From Clostridia bacterium (lineage in GTDB: Bacteria; Bacillota_A; Clostridia; Christensenellales; Aristaeellaceae), in NCBI GenBank assembly GCA_017481065.1, contig JAFUPT010000007.1, positions 1 through 11,515 of the forward strand: DNA of 11,515 nucleotides, written 5' to 3'. Position 1 is the stretch's first letter; every line of letters starts with the position of its first letter. The notes below the pieces were generated by a model. The model was not told where the DNA came from, searched no databases, and was given only the letters and a program-made list of their open reading frames with translations. A program made the translations under genes and the position numbers. Shown here piece after piece: positions 1-8,500 of this stretch.

Positions 1-34
1 CCATGGTCAGGAGCTTAAGGTTCCTTTTCTTCAT
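1..34 (-). CDS. Start of an unidentified, probably exported protein (partial, runs off the left edge)
   Basis: Reading leftward from an ATG at 34-32, the eleven visible codons give MKKRNLKLLTM. A perfect AGGAGG lies at 48-43, eight bases before the ATG, so the start is well supported. The Lys/Arg-rich beginning running into Leu residues looks like the start of a signal peptide, so a secreted protein or lipoprotein is a reasonable inference, but too little is visible to name a family. The gene lies downstream of the addB-like gene on the same strand, is separated from it by a terminator, and has its own candidate promoter with a TA-repeat spacer about 75 bases upstream. Confidence 0.7.
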   Translation of the reverse strand, partial: MKKRNLKLLTM

Positions 35-110
35 TACGGGTTCCTCCTATCATTTGTAAGCCAGGAGAAATATGGCGAAAACATGCCAATTCCTTGTCGG
101 CCCGTAACAC

Positions 111-137
111 ATTATATATATATATATATATAGTCAA
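111..137 (-). promoter_or_regulatory. Promoter with a TA-repeat spacer for the leftward gene at 34
   Basis: On the minus strand TTGACT (137-132) is followed after 15 bases by a perfect TATAAT (116-111). Ten consecutive TA units (113-132) make up the whole spacer and overlap both hexamers. The 15-base spacer is shorter than the 17-base optimum, and gain of one TA unit would restore 17. A start of transcription near 104 would give a leader of about 70 bases before the AGGAGG and ATG. The sequence CCGTAACA occurs on either side of the promoter (102-109 and 141-148). Confidence 0.6.
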
Positions 138-198
138 CTTCCGTAACATGTCGAAAGGATTACGTTTTTGTCATGACTGAAATATGGCGGAAATATAT

Positions 199-227
199 AA
201 AAATCCCGCAAATTTCGCGGGATTTTT
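199..227 (-). terminator. Intrinsic terminator after the addB-like gene, probably bidirectional
   Basis: A perfect 11-bp stem (199-209 with 217-227) closes a 7-base loop. The GC-rich core is CCCGC/GCGGG and the outer arms are runs of A and T, so a T-run follows the core in either direction. It begins 12 bases beyond the leftward stop codon at 241-239, the right place to end the operon of 4096-239. Confidence 0.85.
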
Positions 228-238
228 GGGTTTTTTAT

Positions 239-3200
239 CTAATTCTCATCCTCAAGGGCGATCTTTTCCAGCACTTCGTTCCACTTATAATTATGCAATT
301 TCCGTATTTTATTGCAATCGATTTTGGAATCGAAGAGGCAGGCGGCGCGATAATCGCAGAAGGCGCAGGCATCGCGCTTATCGAAGCTGGCGGGGGCGAC
401 GGCGGCCTCTCCCGCGCGGATGGAAGCGATCTGCTTTTGGGCCATTTTGAGGGTATGGCGGATCAGGCGATGGAAATTTTTATCATCCGCCCGGGGTACA
501 TCGGAATAGAGGCCGCCCGCGGCGGTGAGCCGGGCCTTGAAGACCTGCTCCACATTGGGGGTTTGGGCCTGGATGAGGGTCATATCTTCGGGCAGGAGGC
601 CCTGCATGCGGAATTGACCGGCGCGCTCCTTTTCCACCCGGGATTTATCGGTGGACTGGGTATTGACCACGCCTTCATCCAGCGGAAAGAAATACACGCC
701 TGCGCTGCGGGCCTTTTTCTGCTTGAGCGCCGCGCCGAGATAGACCGGGAGCTGCAATTGCAGGCCATGATAGGCCCCGGCGAGGTTGAGGGGCTTGCCG
801 CCGAGCTTGAAATCGATGACGCGCAGGCCATTGCCATCGATCCATTCATCCACGCGATCGATGCGGCCTTCGAGGATGGTATCGCCCGCCATCAGCCGGG
901 CAGGGCCGTCCTCGCGACCGAAGCTGCGCTCCATCTGGCGGGCTTCGAAGCGGCTGCCGCGCATCTGTTCGGCCAGCACCCGCGCGCAGCGGCAGGCGGT
1001 GGCGCGCAGGCTGCGGGATTCGGCACGGGCGGCGGCGCTATCCTCCATGGGAGTGCCGGTTTGCATGCCTTCGAGGAGATGATCGGCGATGCGGGCCATG
1101 CAGGCATCCGCCGCCTCCGGGGAGAGATTATTGAGTCCCGGCCCGCAGGCGCGCAGGAATTCATTCACTGCGGCATGCAGGAAGGTGCCCTCATCGCGGC
1201 GATCCAGCTCGAAGGGCTCGATCTTTTCGGGTTTCAGGCCATAGGCCATGAAATAGGAAAAGGGGCAATTGGCGAATTTTTCCAGCCGGGTGATGCTCTG
1301 GAACTGCAGCGCGCCATAGAGCCGGGCTGCGGCGGAGGCATCCACGCCCTCGCGCCCGCCGGGCTGCATGAGGCTGGAGATGCGGCGCAGGCGATCGCGG
1401 ACATCCGGCATGCTCTCCGCCGCTTTTTGGAGGGTTTTCCTTGCGCCGGGCCGGGCGATGGCGGCCAGCGGGGCGCAGGAAAGGAGGCGGTTCAATGCAG
1501 CATCCTGCCGCACACCGCCGCAGATTTTGATTTTCGGGAAGATTTCGCGCACCAGGTCCAGCTCCATGCCGGGGCGCTGGGCGGAACCATCCGCGCCGCT
1601 CAATGCGCAGGAGAGGTACGCTTCCCCCTCCGCCATGCCCAGCGCCGCCTTGAGATAGAAGCGGCGGATGCGCGCGGCATCGGTTTCGCTGGGACCGAGA
1701 TAGGCCTTGGTTTGCTCGGAAACCGCGCTCCGCTGCATGGCGGTGAGCAGGCCCTCCTCCCCTGCGGCGGCGCGGTCGGACAGGCCGAGGATGAAGAGCG
1801 CCTTCGCGCCCTGCATCAGCATCCTGCCCGCACCCTGGGCATAGACCGCATCCCCGGACTGGGGCAGCGGCTTTACGATGGCGGCCTCCAGGGATTCGGA
1901 CAGGGTATGGCGCAGCTCCCGCAGGCCCAGCTTCTTTTCGCCCATGAGGCCGGCCATCTGGTCCAGCGCGCCGATGATGCGGTTCCACGCCTGGCCGAGG
2001 GCATTGGCCTCCTCGCGCATGCCCGCTTCATTCAGGCGGCGCTGCATTTCGAGGCTCTTATCATAGGCATTTATGCCGGTAAGGAAGGCAAAGAGGGCGG
2101 CGAGCTGGCCCTTCAAATCCCGGGCGGATTTGAGGGCGGATTTGAGCTGCACAAGCGGCTCCATCAACCTTTTGCGCAGGGGTTCCAGCGCAGAAAGCTC
2201 CGCATCCGTGCCGCGCACGAAGGGTCGAAGCCAGCGGCCGCCATCCACGCCGCGCTTTACGGCATAGTTTGCCAGGCGGTCGGCCTCATCGGGGCTGAGG
2301 GCCATGTAGCCGGTGCGCATCAGGGTGAATACATCCTCGCAGCGGAAGTTCTTTTCGATCATTTTCAGCGCCGAGAGCAGGCATTCCGCCGTGGCCATGC
2401 GGGAAACCGGGCGGCTCTCGGAGAGAAACAGCGGCACATCGTAGAGCCGGAATGCCTCGGAGAGCGGCTGGCGGTAAGCATCGAGGTCCGCGCAGATGAG
2501 CTGCATATCGCCATAGCGCATGCCGCCCATGGCGAGCCTGCGCGCGGTGGCCGCCGCAAGCATGCATTCCTCCCGCACATCCTGGGCATGGGAGAGGTGG
2601 ATATGCTCCGGCGCTTCCGGGTAAGGCTGCACCGGGTAGGCATAGAATTCATGGGCGAGGGCTTCGAGCTCGGCATTCGCCGCTTCCCCGGAGACGGCCT
2701 CGCGGCGGAATTCCGTGCCCGCATCCCGGCAGGCCGCAGCCATGCGCTCCAGGGCGCGCTCCAGCGGGCGGCAGCAATCATAATCCCGGGCACCGGGATC
2801 ATTGGGCAGGGGGAAGAAGAGCTCCGCCGCAGCGCCGCAGGCGGCCAATTCGGCGATGAGGCGCATCAGGGTGGGGGGCGTGAAATCGAAGCCAAAGAAC
2901 CAGAAATGGGCTCCGGAGATGAATTCCGCCTTCCGCACCCGATCCGCCGCCTCGATGAGCTCGGTTTCGCCATCCTGGAAGCGGCCGGAGATGAGGGCGG
3001 AATAGCCCTCGAGGATTTCGGCGAGATCGGAGAGCTTCATTTTCGTCATGCCCGAGGAAGCGGCGGCGCAATCGCGCAGCATATCCGGCGTGACCCCGCC
3101 CTGCATGAAGATTTCCAGCTGCCGGGCGCAGCGATCGGCAAAGCCCCGGCGGCGATCGGCATTTTTATATACGGTGAGCTCCCCGGCGGACTGGATGGCC

Positions 3201-3481
3201 TGGCGCACCAGCATCACCCGGCCGCGCTCATCCACGCGCACGCCATCGGGAAAGCCCGCGGCTTCAAAGATCAGGGAGCAGAGCCTGGCAGGGCTGATGA
3301 CCCGCAGGCGAAAGGAACCCCGCAATTTCAGCCCGCCCAGCAGCAGGCGCTCGGTGAGCAGGGTGAGCTGCTTGGGAACCACGATGTACTGGGTTGCATC
3401 CTCGCTTGCCAGCGCGGCGCCGATTTTCTTTACCAGGTTGCCCGCGAGGCAGCGGTTTTCCCCGGTGTACAGCTTCAGCAC
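239..3481 (-). CDS. AddB-like PD-(D/E)XK nuclease (double-strand-break repair)
   Basis: This 1080-residue protein resembles AddB, the helicase-like nuclease subunit of AddAB, which resects double-strand breaks for RecA. The C-terminal part is an iron-sulfur-linked RecB-type nuclease. Its four cluster cysteines are C739 (in NCPFSYF) and C1039, C1042, C1048 (C-x2-C-x5-C). Nuclease residues are H769 (GTFLH), D875 (GRIDRVD), D890 and K892 (VIDFKLG) and Q910-x3-Y914. The N-terminus aligns in outline with AddB, but the Walker A motif GxxGxGKT is missing; the equivalent stretch reads LYTGENRCLAGNLVKK. It is slightly shorter than the usual roughly 1150 residues. The start is GTG at 3481, with GGGGAGGG seven bases upstream. 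It lies 36 bases after the export-family gene and shares its promoter. AddA normally lies beside AddB in Bacillota, but here a terminator and an unrelated start follow. I therefore leave the symbol open; a diverged addB is most likely. Confidence 0.85.
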   Translation of the reverse strand: MLKLYTGENRCLAGNLVKKIGAALASEDATQYIVVPKQLTLLTERLLLGGLKLRGSFRLRVISPARLCSLIFEAAGFPDGVRVDERGRVMLVRQAIQSAGELTVYKNADRRRGFADRCARQLEIFMQGGVTPDMLRDCAAASSGMTKMKLSDLAEILEGYSALISGRFQDGETELIEAADRVRKAEFISGAHFWFFGFDFTPPTLMRLIAELAACGAAAELFFPLPNDPGARDYDCCRPLERALERMAAACRDAGTEFRREAVSGEAANAELEALAHEFYAYPVQPYPEAPEHIHLSHAQDVREECMLAAATARRLAMGGMRYGDMQLICADLDAYRQPLSEAFRLYDVPLFLSESRPVSRMATAECLLSALKMIEKNFRCEDVFTLMRTGYMALSPDEADRLANYAVKRGVDGGRWLRPFVRGTDAELSALEPLRKRLMEPLVQLKSALKSARDLKGQLAALFAFLTGINAYDKSLEMQRRLNEAGMREEANALGQAWNRIIGALDQMAGLMGEKKLGLRELRHTLSESLEAAIVKPLPQSGDAVYAQGAGRMLMQGAKALFILGLSDRAAAGEEGLLTAMQRSAVSEQTKAYLGPSETDAARIRRFYLKAALGMAEGEAYLSCALSGADGSAQRPGMELDLVREIFPKIKICGGVRQDAALNRLLSCAPLAAIARPGARKTLQKAAESMPDVRDRLRRISSLMQPGGREGVDASAAARLYGALQFQSITRLEKFANCPFSYFMAYGLKPEKIEPFELDRRDEGTFLHAAVNEFLRACGPGLNNLSPEAADACMARIADHLLEGMQTGTPMEDSAAARAESRSLRATACRCARVLAEQMRGSRFEARQMERSFGREDGPARLMAGDTILEGRIDRVDEWIDGNGLRVIDFKLGGKPLNLAGAYHGLQLQLPVYLGAALKQKKARSAGVYFFPLDEGVVNTQSTDKSRVEKERAGQFRMQGLLPEDMTLIQAQTPNVEQVFKARLTAAGGLYSDVPRADDKNFHRLIRHTLKMAQKQIASIRAGEAAVAPASFDKRDACAFCDYRAACLFDSKIDCNKIRKLHNYKWNEVLEKIALEDEN

Positions 3482-3517
3482 GGCCTTTCCCTCCCCTCTC
3501 TTTGTATCAGAAAATCC

Positions 3518-4096
3518 TTAGAAAATGCGCACCACGCCCAGCGTAACGAGAGTGGTGATGGCGCAGGCGGTCATGTTGCCGAGGAAAATGGCCACGGCGG
3601 ACTTCAAGCGCGGCATTTTGAACAGCGTGGCGATGGCGCTGCCGGTCCAGCAGCCGGTGCCGGGCAGGGGCAGGGCCACGAAGATATAGAGGCCGATCAG
3701 CTCGATGGTTTCGGCGGAAACCCACCTGCGCAGCCAGCCGCGCAGGCCCTTTTCCTGGCCGGCATGCATCTTTTCCTTCTTCTTTTCACTGCGCCGCTCC
3801 AGCCACGCGGCGAAGGCGCGCACCGGCTTGATGGGCAGGGTATAGAACCAATCCAGCACCGGGCGCAGCAAAAGCAGGATGAAGGGCATGGGCACCGTGG
3901 AGGCCACGCCCGCCAGCAGCCAGGCAAAGGCCGGGGGCAGGCCGAGGCCGATCATCGCAGGCACGGCATAGCGGCCCTCATACATCGGCACCATGCTAAG
4001 AAGCGCCGTCCACAGGATTTTGGACAGGTTTTCACTCCAGATAAATTTCTCCGTCGCAGCGGCGATCAGGGATGTGTTCATGGGTAATTTCAGCAT
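3518..4096 (-). CDS. Small multidrug export family membrane protein (COG2426-like)
   Basis: A 192-residue integral membrane protein of the family annotated as putative small multidrug export proteins (Sm_multidrug_ex). Recognisable family features are the E-G-R motif at residues 40-42 in MYEGRYAVPAMIGLGL and the Gly/Pro-rich PLPGTGCWTGSA near residues 143-154. Hydrophobic segments lie roughly at 24-50, 54-86, 129-150 and 165-190, with a strongly basic loop at 99-124 that is probably cytoplasmic. The transported substrate is not established for this family, so the name should not be read as proof of drug export. The ATG at 4096 has GGAGG seven bases upstream. Met6 could be an alternative start but lacks such a site. 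It is the first gene of the leftward operon, with the addB-like gene 36 bases downstream. Confidence 0.85.
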   Translation of the reverse strand: MLKLPMNTSLIAAATEKFIWSENLSKILWTALLSMVPMYEGRYAVPAMIGLGLPPAFAWLLAGVASTVPMPFILLLLRPVLDWFYTLPIKPVRAFAAWLERRSEKKKEKMHAGQEKGLRGWLRRWVSAETIELIGLYIFVALPLPGTGCWTGSAIATLFKMPRLKSAVAIFLGNMTACAITTLVTLGVVRIF

Positions 4097-4132
4097 TGAT
4101 AATCCTCCGGAATTGCATCTTTCTCCTTTTAT

Positions 4133-4161
4133 ATATTAGCATATTCCCCGCTTTGAATCAA
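4133..4161 (-). promoter_or_regulatory. Promoter of the leftward export/addB-like operon
   Basis: On the minus strand TTGATT (4161-4156) and TAATAT (4138-4133) are separated by exactly 17 bases. Transcription would begin near 4126, about 30 bases before the ATG at 4096. It lies in the 202-base divergent gap 4097-4298, back to back with the candidate rightward promoter. Confidence 0.65.
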
Positions 4162-4217
4162 TCTTCCCATGCAAAGCCCAGCTGTTTTCATGCCGATTTG
4201 ATCGAAAAGTCATATTT

Positions 4218-4246
4218 TTCATGTAGAATGGAAAGTGGAATATAAT
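4218..4246 (+). promoter_or_regulatory. Candidate promoter of the HAD/thymidylate kinase operon
   Basis: A perfect TATAAT lies at 4241-4246. The best-spaced upstream hexamer, TTCATG at 4218-4223, is a poor -35 box, so the promoter may be weak or activator-dependent. The predicted start near 4253 falls inside a small dyad, GGATA (4249-4253) with TATCC (4259-4263). A second, worse-spaced pair is TTGATC (4198-4203) with TAGAAT (4224-4229). Confidence 0.4.
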
Positions 4247-4298
4247 ACGGATAATTTATATCCTTATATAGAAATATCTGCGATGGGAATGATCATAT

Positions 4299-5570
4299 AT
4301 GAAGTACGATACCATACTTTTCGATCTCGATGGAACCCTGACCGAATCCGGCATCGGCATTACCCGCTGCGTGGCCTACGCCTACGAGCGGATGGGCCTG
4401 CCCGTGCCCGCCCAGGAAGTGCTGGACTGCTTCGTGGGCCCGCCGCTGGTGGCCGCCTTCATGCAGTATGCGGGTCTCAGCGAAGAGGACGCCCGGGAGG
4501 CTACCCGCATCTACCGCGAGCGCTTTTCCACCATCGGCTGGAAGGAAAACAAGGTGTATCCCGGCATCGCGCCCCTGCTGAAGGAATTGAAGCAGCGCGG
4601 CGCATACCTGGCCATCGCCAGCGGCAAGCCGGAGATATTTGTAAAGCGCATTGCCGAGCACTTTGATTTTGCCAGGTACTTTGACAAGATTGTGGGCATC
4701 AAGATGGAGACCACCCATGCCGACAAGCATGAGCTGATCACCGAGGCCCTGCAGGGCCGCCCCATCACGGAAAAGACCGCCATGATCGGCGACCGCAAAT
4801 TTGATATGGCCGCCGCCCACGATATGGGCATACGGGCCATCGGCGTGAGCTACGGCTACGGCAGCATTGACGAGCTCACTTCCACCGGCGCAGACGAGAT
4901 CGCCGGGAGCGTGGAGGAGCTGCGGAGCATCCTGCTGCCCGGGGAGAAGAAGCCCCGGGGGCTGTTCATCACCTTCGAGGGCGCGGACGGCTGCGGAAAA
5001 TCCACCCAGATGCAGCTATTGAAGGAGCGTCTGGAGGAATGCGGCTATGAGATCGTGTGCTCCCGGGAGCCCGGCGGCTGCGAAATTTCCGAATGCATCC
5101 GGGATGTGGTGCTGGACCCGAAGCACAAGGGCATGTCCGCCGCCTGCGAGGCCCTGCTCTTCGCCGCCAGCCGCGCCGAACATGTGCGCCAGGTGATCCT
5201 GCCGGCCATCGAAAATGGAAAAATTATGTTATGCGACCGTTTTTTGGACTCAAGTTTCGCATATCAGGCCCGTGGGCGTGAACTTGGAGACGATTTTATA
5301 CGTCAAATAAATGTACCGGCAAGCGCAGTGACCCCGGACCGCACCCTGCTGTTTGTGGGCAAGCGGGAGGAAATTTCCCAGCGCCTGCGCTCCCACGATG
5401 GGCTCGACCGCATCGAGCAGGAGCAGGATTGCTTCGTCTGCAGGGTCTACGAGGCCTACGACGAAATCGCCGCCGCCGCGCCGGAGCGCGTGCACATCAT
5501 CGATTCCAACAGAAGCATTGAGGAAATCTTCGAGGACGTGCAGCGCGACCTATCGGATATCATTGGCTAA
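4299..5570 (+). CDS. Fusion protein: HAD-family phosphatase plus thymidylate kinase (dTMP kinase)
   Basis: A 423-residue protein made of two complete enzymes. Residues 1-214 are a phosphoglycolate-phosphatase-like HAD domain: nucleophile motif FDLDGT (D9, D11), a helical cap, S108 in IASGK, a conserved Lys near 116, and GDRKFD (D165, D169). Residues 218-423 are a thymidylate kinase, which phosphorylates dTMP to dTDP for DNA synthesis: P-loop GADGCGKST (228-236), REPGG (256-260), DRFLDSSFAYQ (313-323) and a lid with DRIEQE (370-375). The kinase part has the family's normal length. No frameshift or credible internal start is seen at the joint, so one polypeptide is expected; the HAD substrate is unknown and could be a nucleotide. 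The ATG at 4299 has only a weak site (GGGA, about 10 bases upstream), yet it is the only start that fits the HAD N-terminus. The wall-binding gene follows after 24 bases. Confidence 0.9.
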   Translation: MKYDTILFDLDGTLTESGIGITRCVAYAYERMGLPVPAQEVLDCFVGPPLVAAFMQYAGLSEEDAREATRIYRERFSTIGWKENKVYPGIAPLLKELKQRGAYLAIASGKPEIFVKRIAEHFDFARYFDKIVGIKMETTHADKHELITEALQGRPITEKTAMIGDRKFDMAAAHDMGIRAIGVSYGYGSIDELTSTGADEIAGSVEELRSILLPGEKKPRGLFITFEGADGCGKSTQMQLLKERLEECGYEIVCSREPGGCEISECIRDVVLDPKHKGMSAACEALLFAASRAEHVRQVILPAIENGKIMLCDRFLDSSFAYQARGRELGDDFIRQINVPASAVTPDRTLLFVGKREEISQRLRSHDGLDRIEQEQDCFVCRVYEAYDEIAAAAPERVHIIDSNRSIEEIFEDVQRDLSDIIG

Positions 5571-5580
5571 TACCCCGCCA

Positions 5581-5586
5581 AAGGAG
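5581..5586 (+). promoter_or_regulatory. Ribosome binding site that fixes the start of the wall-binding protein
   Basis: AAGGAG lies eight bases before the ATG at 5595. A GTG at 5586, nine bases further upstream in the same frame, overlaps this site and cannot use it, so 5595 is the better start. Confidence 0.85.
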
Positions 5587-5594
5587 TGGAACAT

Positions 5595-8500
5595 ATGGCA
5601 TACGAAAACCTGTGCATGTACTGCTTTAAGGATTTGAACGGTGCAGGCATCTGCCCCCACTGCGGCAAGGATTCCCGCGCCGCCGTGCCGCAGATACAGA
5701 TGCTACCCGGCACGCTGGTCTACCGCGACCGCTTCCTTGTGGGCCGCGCCCTGGGCCAGGACGCGGGCGGCATCGTATACACCGCGCTGGACACCCGCAA
5801 GGGCGGCACCATACGCATACGGGAATACCTGCCCCGCAACTGCGCCGAGAGGCTGAATGACGGCGGCGTGGTGCCGCTGCCCGGCATGGAGGACGCCTTC
5901 GACGCCGGCATGCGCAAGCTGCGCGCCAGCGTGGAGAGCGTGGAGGACCCGAAGAAGCGCCACTTCTACTTTGAAGAAAACGGCACAGCTTACATCGCCC
6001 AGCGCAAAAATGTGAAGGGAACGCCCATGCCCGATGAGGACGACATGGACGACGACGAGGGCCGCGGACGCTCCGTGGCGCTCTACATCGCCATCGCGGC
6101 GGCCATCGTGGTGGTGATCGCCATCGCCATCATCTGGTTTTTGAATTCGATGAGCGATCCCAGCGACGTGACCATCGACCAGCCCCTGCCCACGGTATCT
6201 GCCGAGGCAACCTGGAAGCCCGCCGAGACCCCCACGCCCACTCCCTACGCCACCGCCACCTTCGCGGCGCTGGTGGACCCGGAGCTGAGCTGGATGGACT
6301 ACACCTACAACGGCGATGTGGAAGCCGAATACGAGCAGAAGCAGAACAGCGTGCAGGTAACCAAGAAGCCCACCATCATCACCGAGGAGGACTTCGGCAC
6401 CGTTTCTTCCTCCTCCAACAAGCAGAATGTGGAGGAATTGCAGGAGCGGCTCGCCAAGCTGGGCTGGCTCAACTACTACGATATCACCGGCAAATATGAT
6501 TCCGCCACCAAGAGCGCGGTGAAGGAATTCCAGCGCTATGTGAACGAATACTGCTCCCCGGCCACCAAGCTGGCCGTGGATGGCATCGCGGGAAGCAAGA
6601 CCCAGCAGTGGCTCTACAATTCCTCAGTATCCCTGACCAAGCCCACCCCCACCCCGGAACCCATCGTGACCCCGAAGCCGGACAGCAGCGTGATTGATGC
6701 GAATTCCTCCAGATCGGAGATTCGCGCCCTGCAGAACCAGCTGATCACCCTGGGTCTCATGGAGGAGGGCAGCGCGGACGGCAAGTTTGGATCCGGCACC
6801 AAGAACGCGGTGAAGAAATTCCAGATGCGCGTGAACCAGATCCAGGGCTATGACGCGCTGGAAGTATCCGGCACTGTGGATGAGCTGACCCAGGCCTACC
6901 TCGACTATTATGTGGAGGACTGGCTGAACCGCGAGGAGGAGCCGGAAATCACCGCCACTCCCAAGCCCACCGAGGCGCCGGAGACCGGCGTGGTCAACGC
7001 CGATTCCAGCAAGAAGGAAATCATCTCCGTGCAGGAGATGCTGATGGACGTCGGCCTGCTGGAGCGCAGCGATGTGGACGGCGTATACGGCCGCGGCACC
7101 GTGAGCGCAGTGAAGCAGTTCCAGGAATGGGTGAATGAGATTCGCGGCGTGGAGACCCTTGAGGTCAGCGGCGAATGCGATTTGCTCACCCAGCGCTACC
7201 TGCAATACTGCATCGAAAACGGCATGACCGTGGTAGAGCCCACTTCCGCGCCCACCGCCACCCCGGAACCCACCCAGGAGCCGGATGAAAACAACGTGGT
7301 TGTGGATGAAAATTCCCCCGAGGAGTCCATCGCCTTTGTGCAGGAGATGCTGATGACCGTCCGCCTGCTGGATGCATCCGATGTGGACGGCAACTACGGC
7401 AAGAAGACCATCAGCGCAGTGAAGGAATTCCAGCGCTTCGTGAACGATTACTACGGCACCAGCAAGGTGGAGGTCACCGGCCTGTGCGACCAGACCACCC
7501 TGCAATACCTGGAGTATGCTTACAGCAACGAATGGGAGATCGGCGATATCGGCAGGGAGGAAGCCACCCCCGAACCCACCGCCGAGCCCACCCGGGAGCC
7601 GGAGATTGACGAAAGCCAGATCACTGTGAACGCCGATTCCACCAAGAAGCAGGTGCGCACGGTGCAGCAGCTGCTGGCCAATGTGGGCCTTTTGAAGGAT
7701 TCCGATGTGGACGGCGGCTACGGCAAGAAGACCATGAACGCCGTGAAGGCCCTGCAGCAGTATGTGAACCAGCAGAAGGGCGAAACCGTGTTGGAAGTGA
7801 CCGGCGAATGCGATCCGCTCACCCGCAAATACCTGGAATACTGCGATGAAAACGGCATCGATGTGGGCGCGGCCATGGAAGAGCCCGATCCCACCGAGCC
7901 CCCGGTGCAGGAGCCCGAAGCACCCTCCGTGAGCGAAATCCGCGGCTTCACCGTGGCAGTGGACGGCAGGGAGAGCGACGGCGGCATCGTGGAGCTGGAG
8001 TCCGGCAAGCACAGCTTCAGCTGGACCGCCAAGGACGGCGTGGAGACCTTCTATATCTACCTCTACGACGGTGACGGCAGCCTGATGAACAGCAAGACCA
8101 CCTCCAAGGCCGGCGAAGTGACCATCAAGGCAGCCGACCTGGAGCTGGGTGAAATCTACCGCCTGGAGATCGGCGCGCTGCCGGAGGGCGGCTCGGAGAG
8201 CGACATCGTGTGGCAGACCATCCGCGTCAGCCGCTATGTGGAGGTTGAAGCCGAGCCCGATCCCACCAAGGCGCCGGAGAAGGCCAGCGTGGGCAAGCCC
8301 GCCATCAATCTTGGCTCCACCGCCTACCAGGAGGACGGCATTCCCTACATCAGCGATACTTCCGTTATCTTCAACTGGATGGCCGAGGGCGATGTGGATT
8401 ACTACATTGCCACCCTCTACTACGAGGACGGCACCAGCTGGTCCCTGGGCGAAACCCGCGACACCAGCAAATCCGTGCCCACCGACCAGCTGGACCCCGG

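Noticed and set aside
93..122. A rightward promoter using the TA tract as its -10 region (TTGTCG, then TATATA)
   Set aside because: The hexamer matches are weak, any AT-tract would give them, and no rightward gene follows before the terminator at 199-227.
173..4087. A 1304-codon open frame on the plus strand, antisense to the addB-like and export-family genes
   Set aside because: It has no ribosome binding site and no recognisable domain, and its product is low-complexity Gly/Ala/His-rich. It is exactly opposite two genes with clear motifs and arises from their GC-rich codon use.
4235..4666. A 143-codon plus-strand frame overlapping the start of the HAD domain
   Set aside because: It is in another frame, loses any sensible composition after the first few dozen codons, and overlaps a gene with a clear DxDGT motif.
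5586..5594. GTG at 5586 as an upstream start of the wall-binding protein
   Set aside because: It overlaps the AAGGAG that serves the ATG at 5595, and no other ribosome binding site is available to it.
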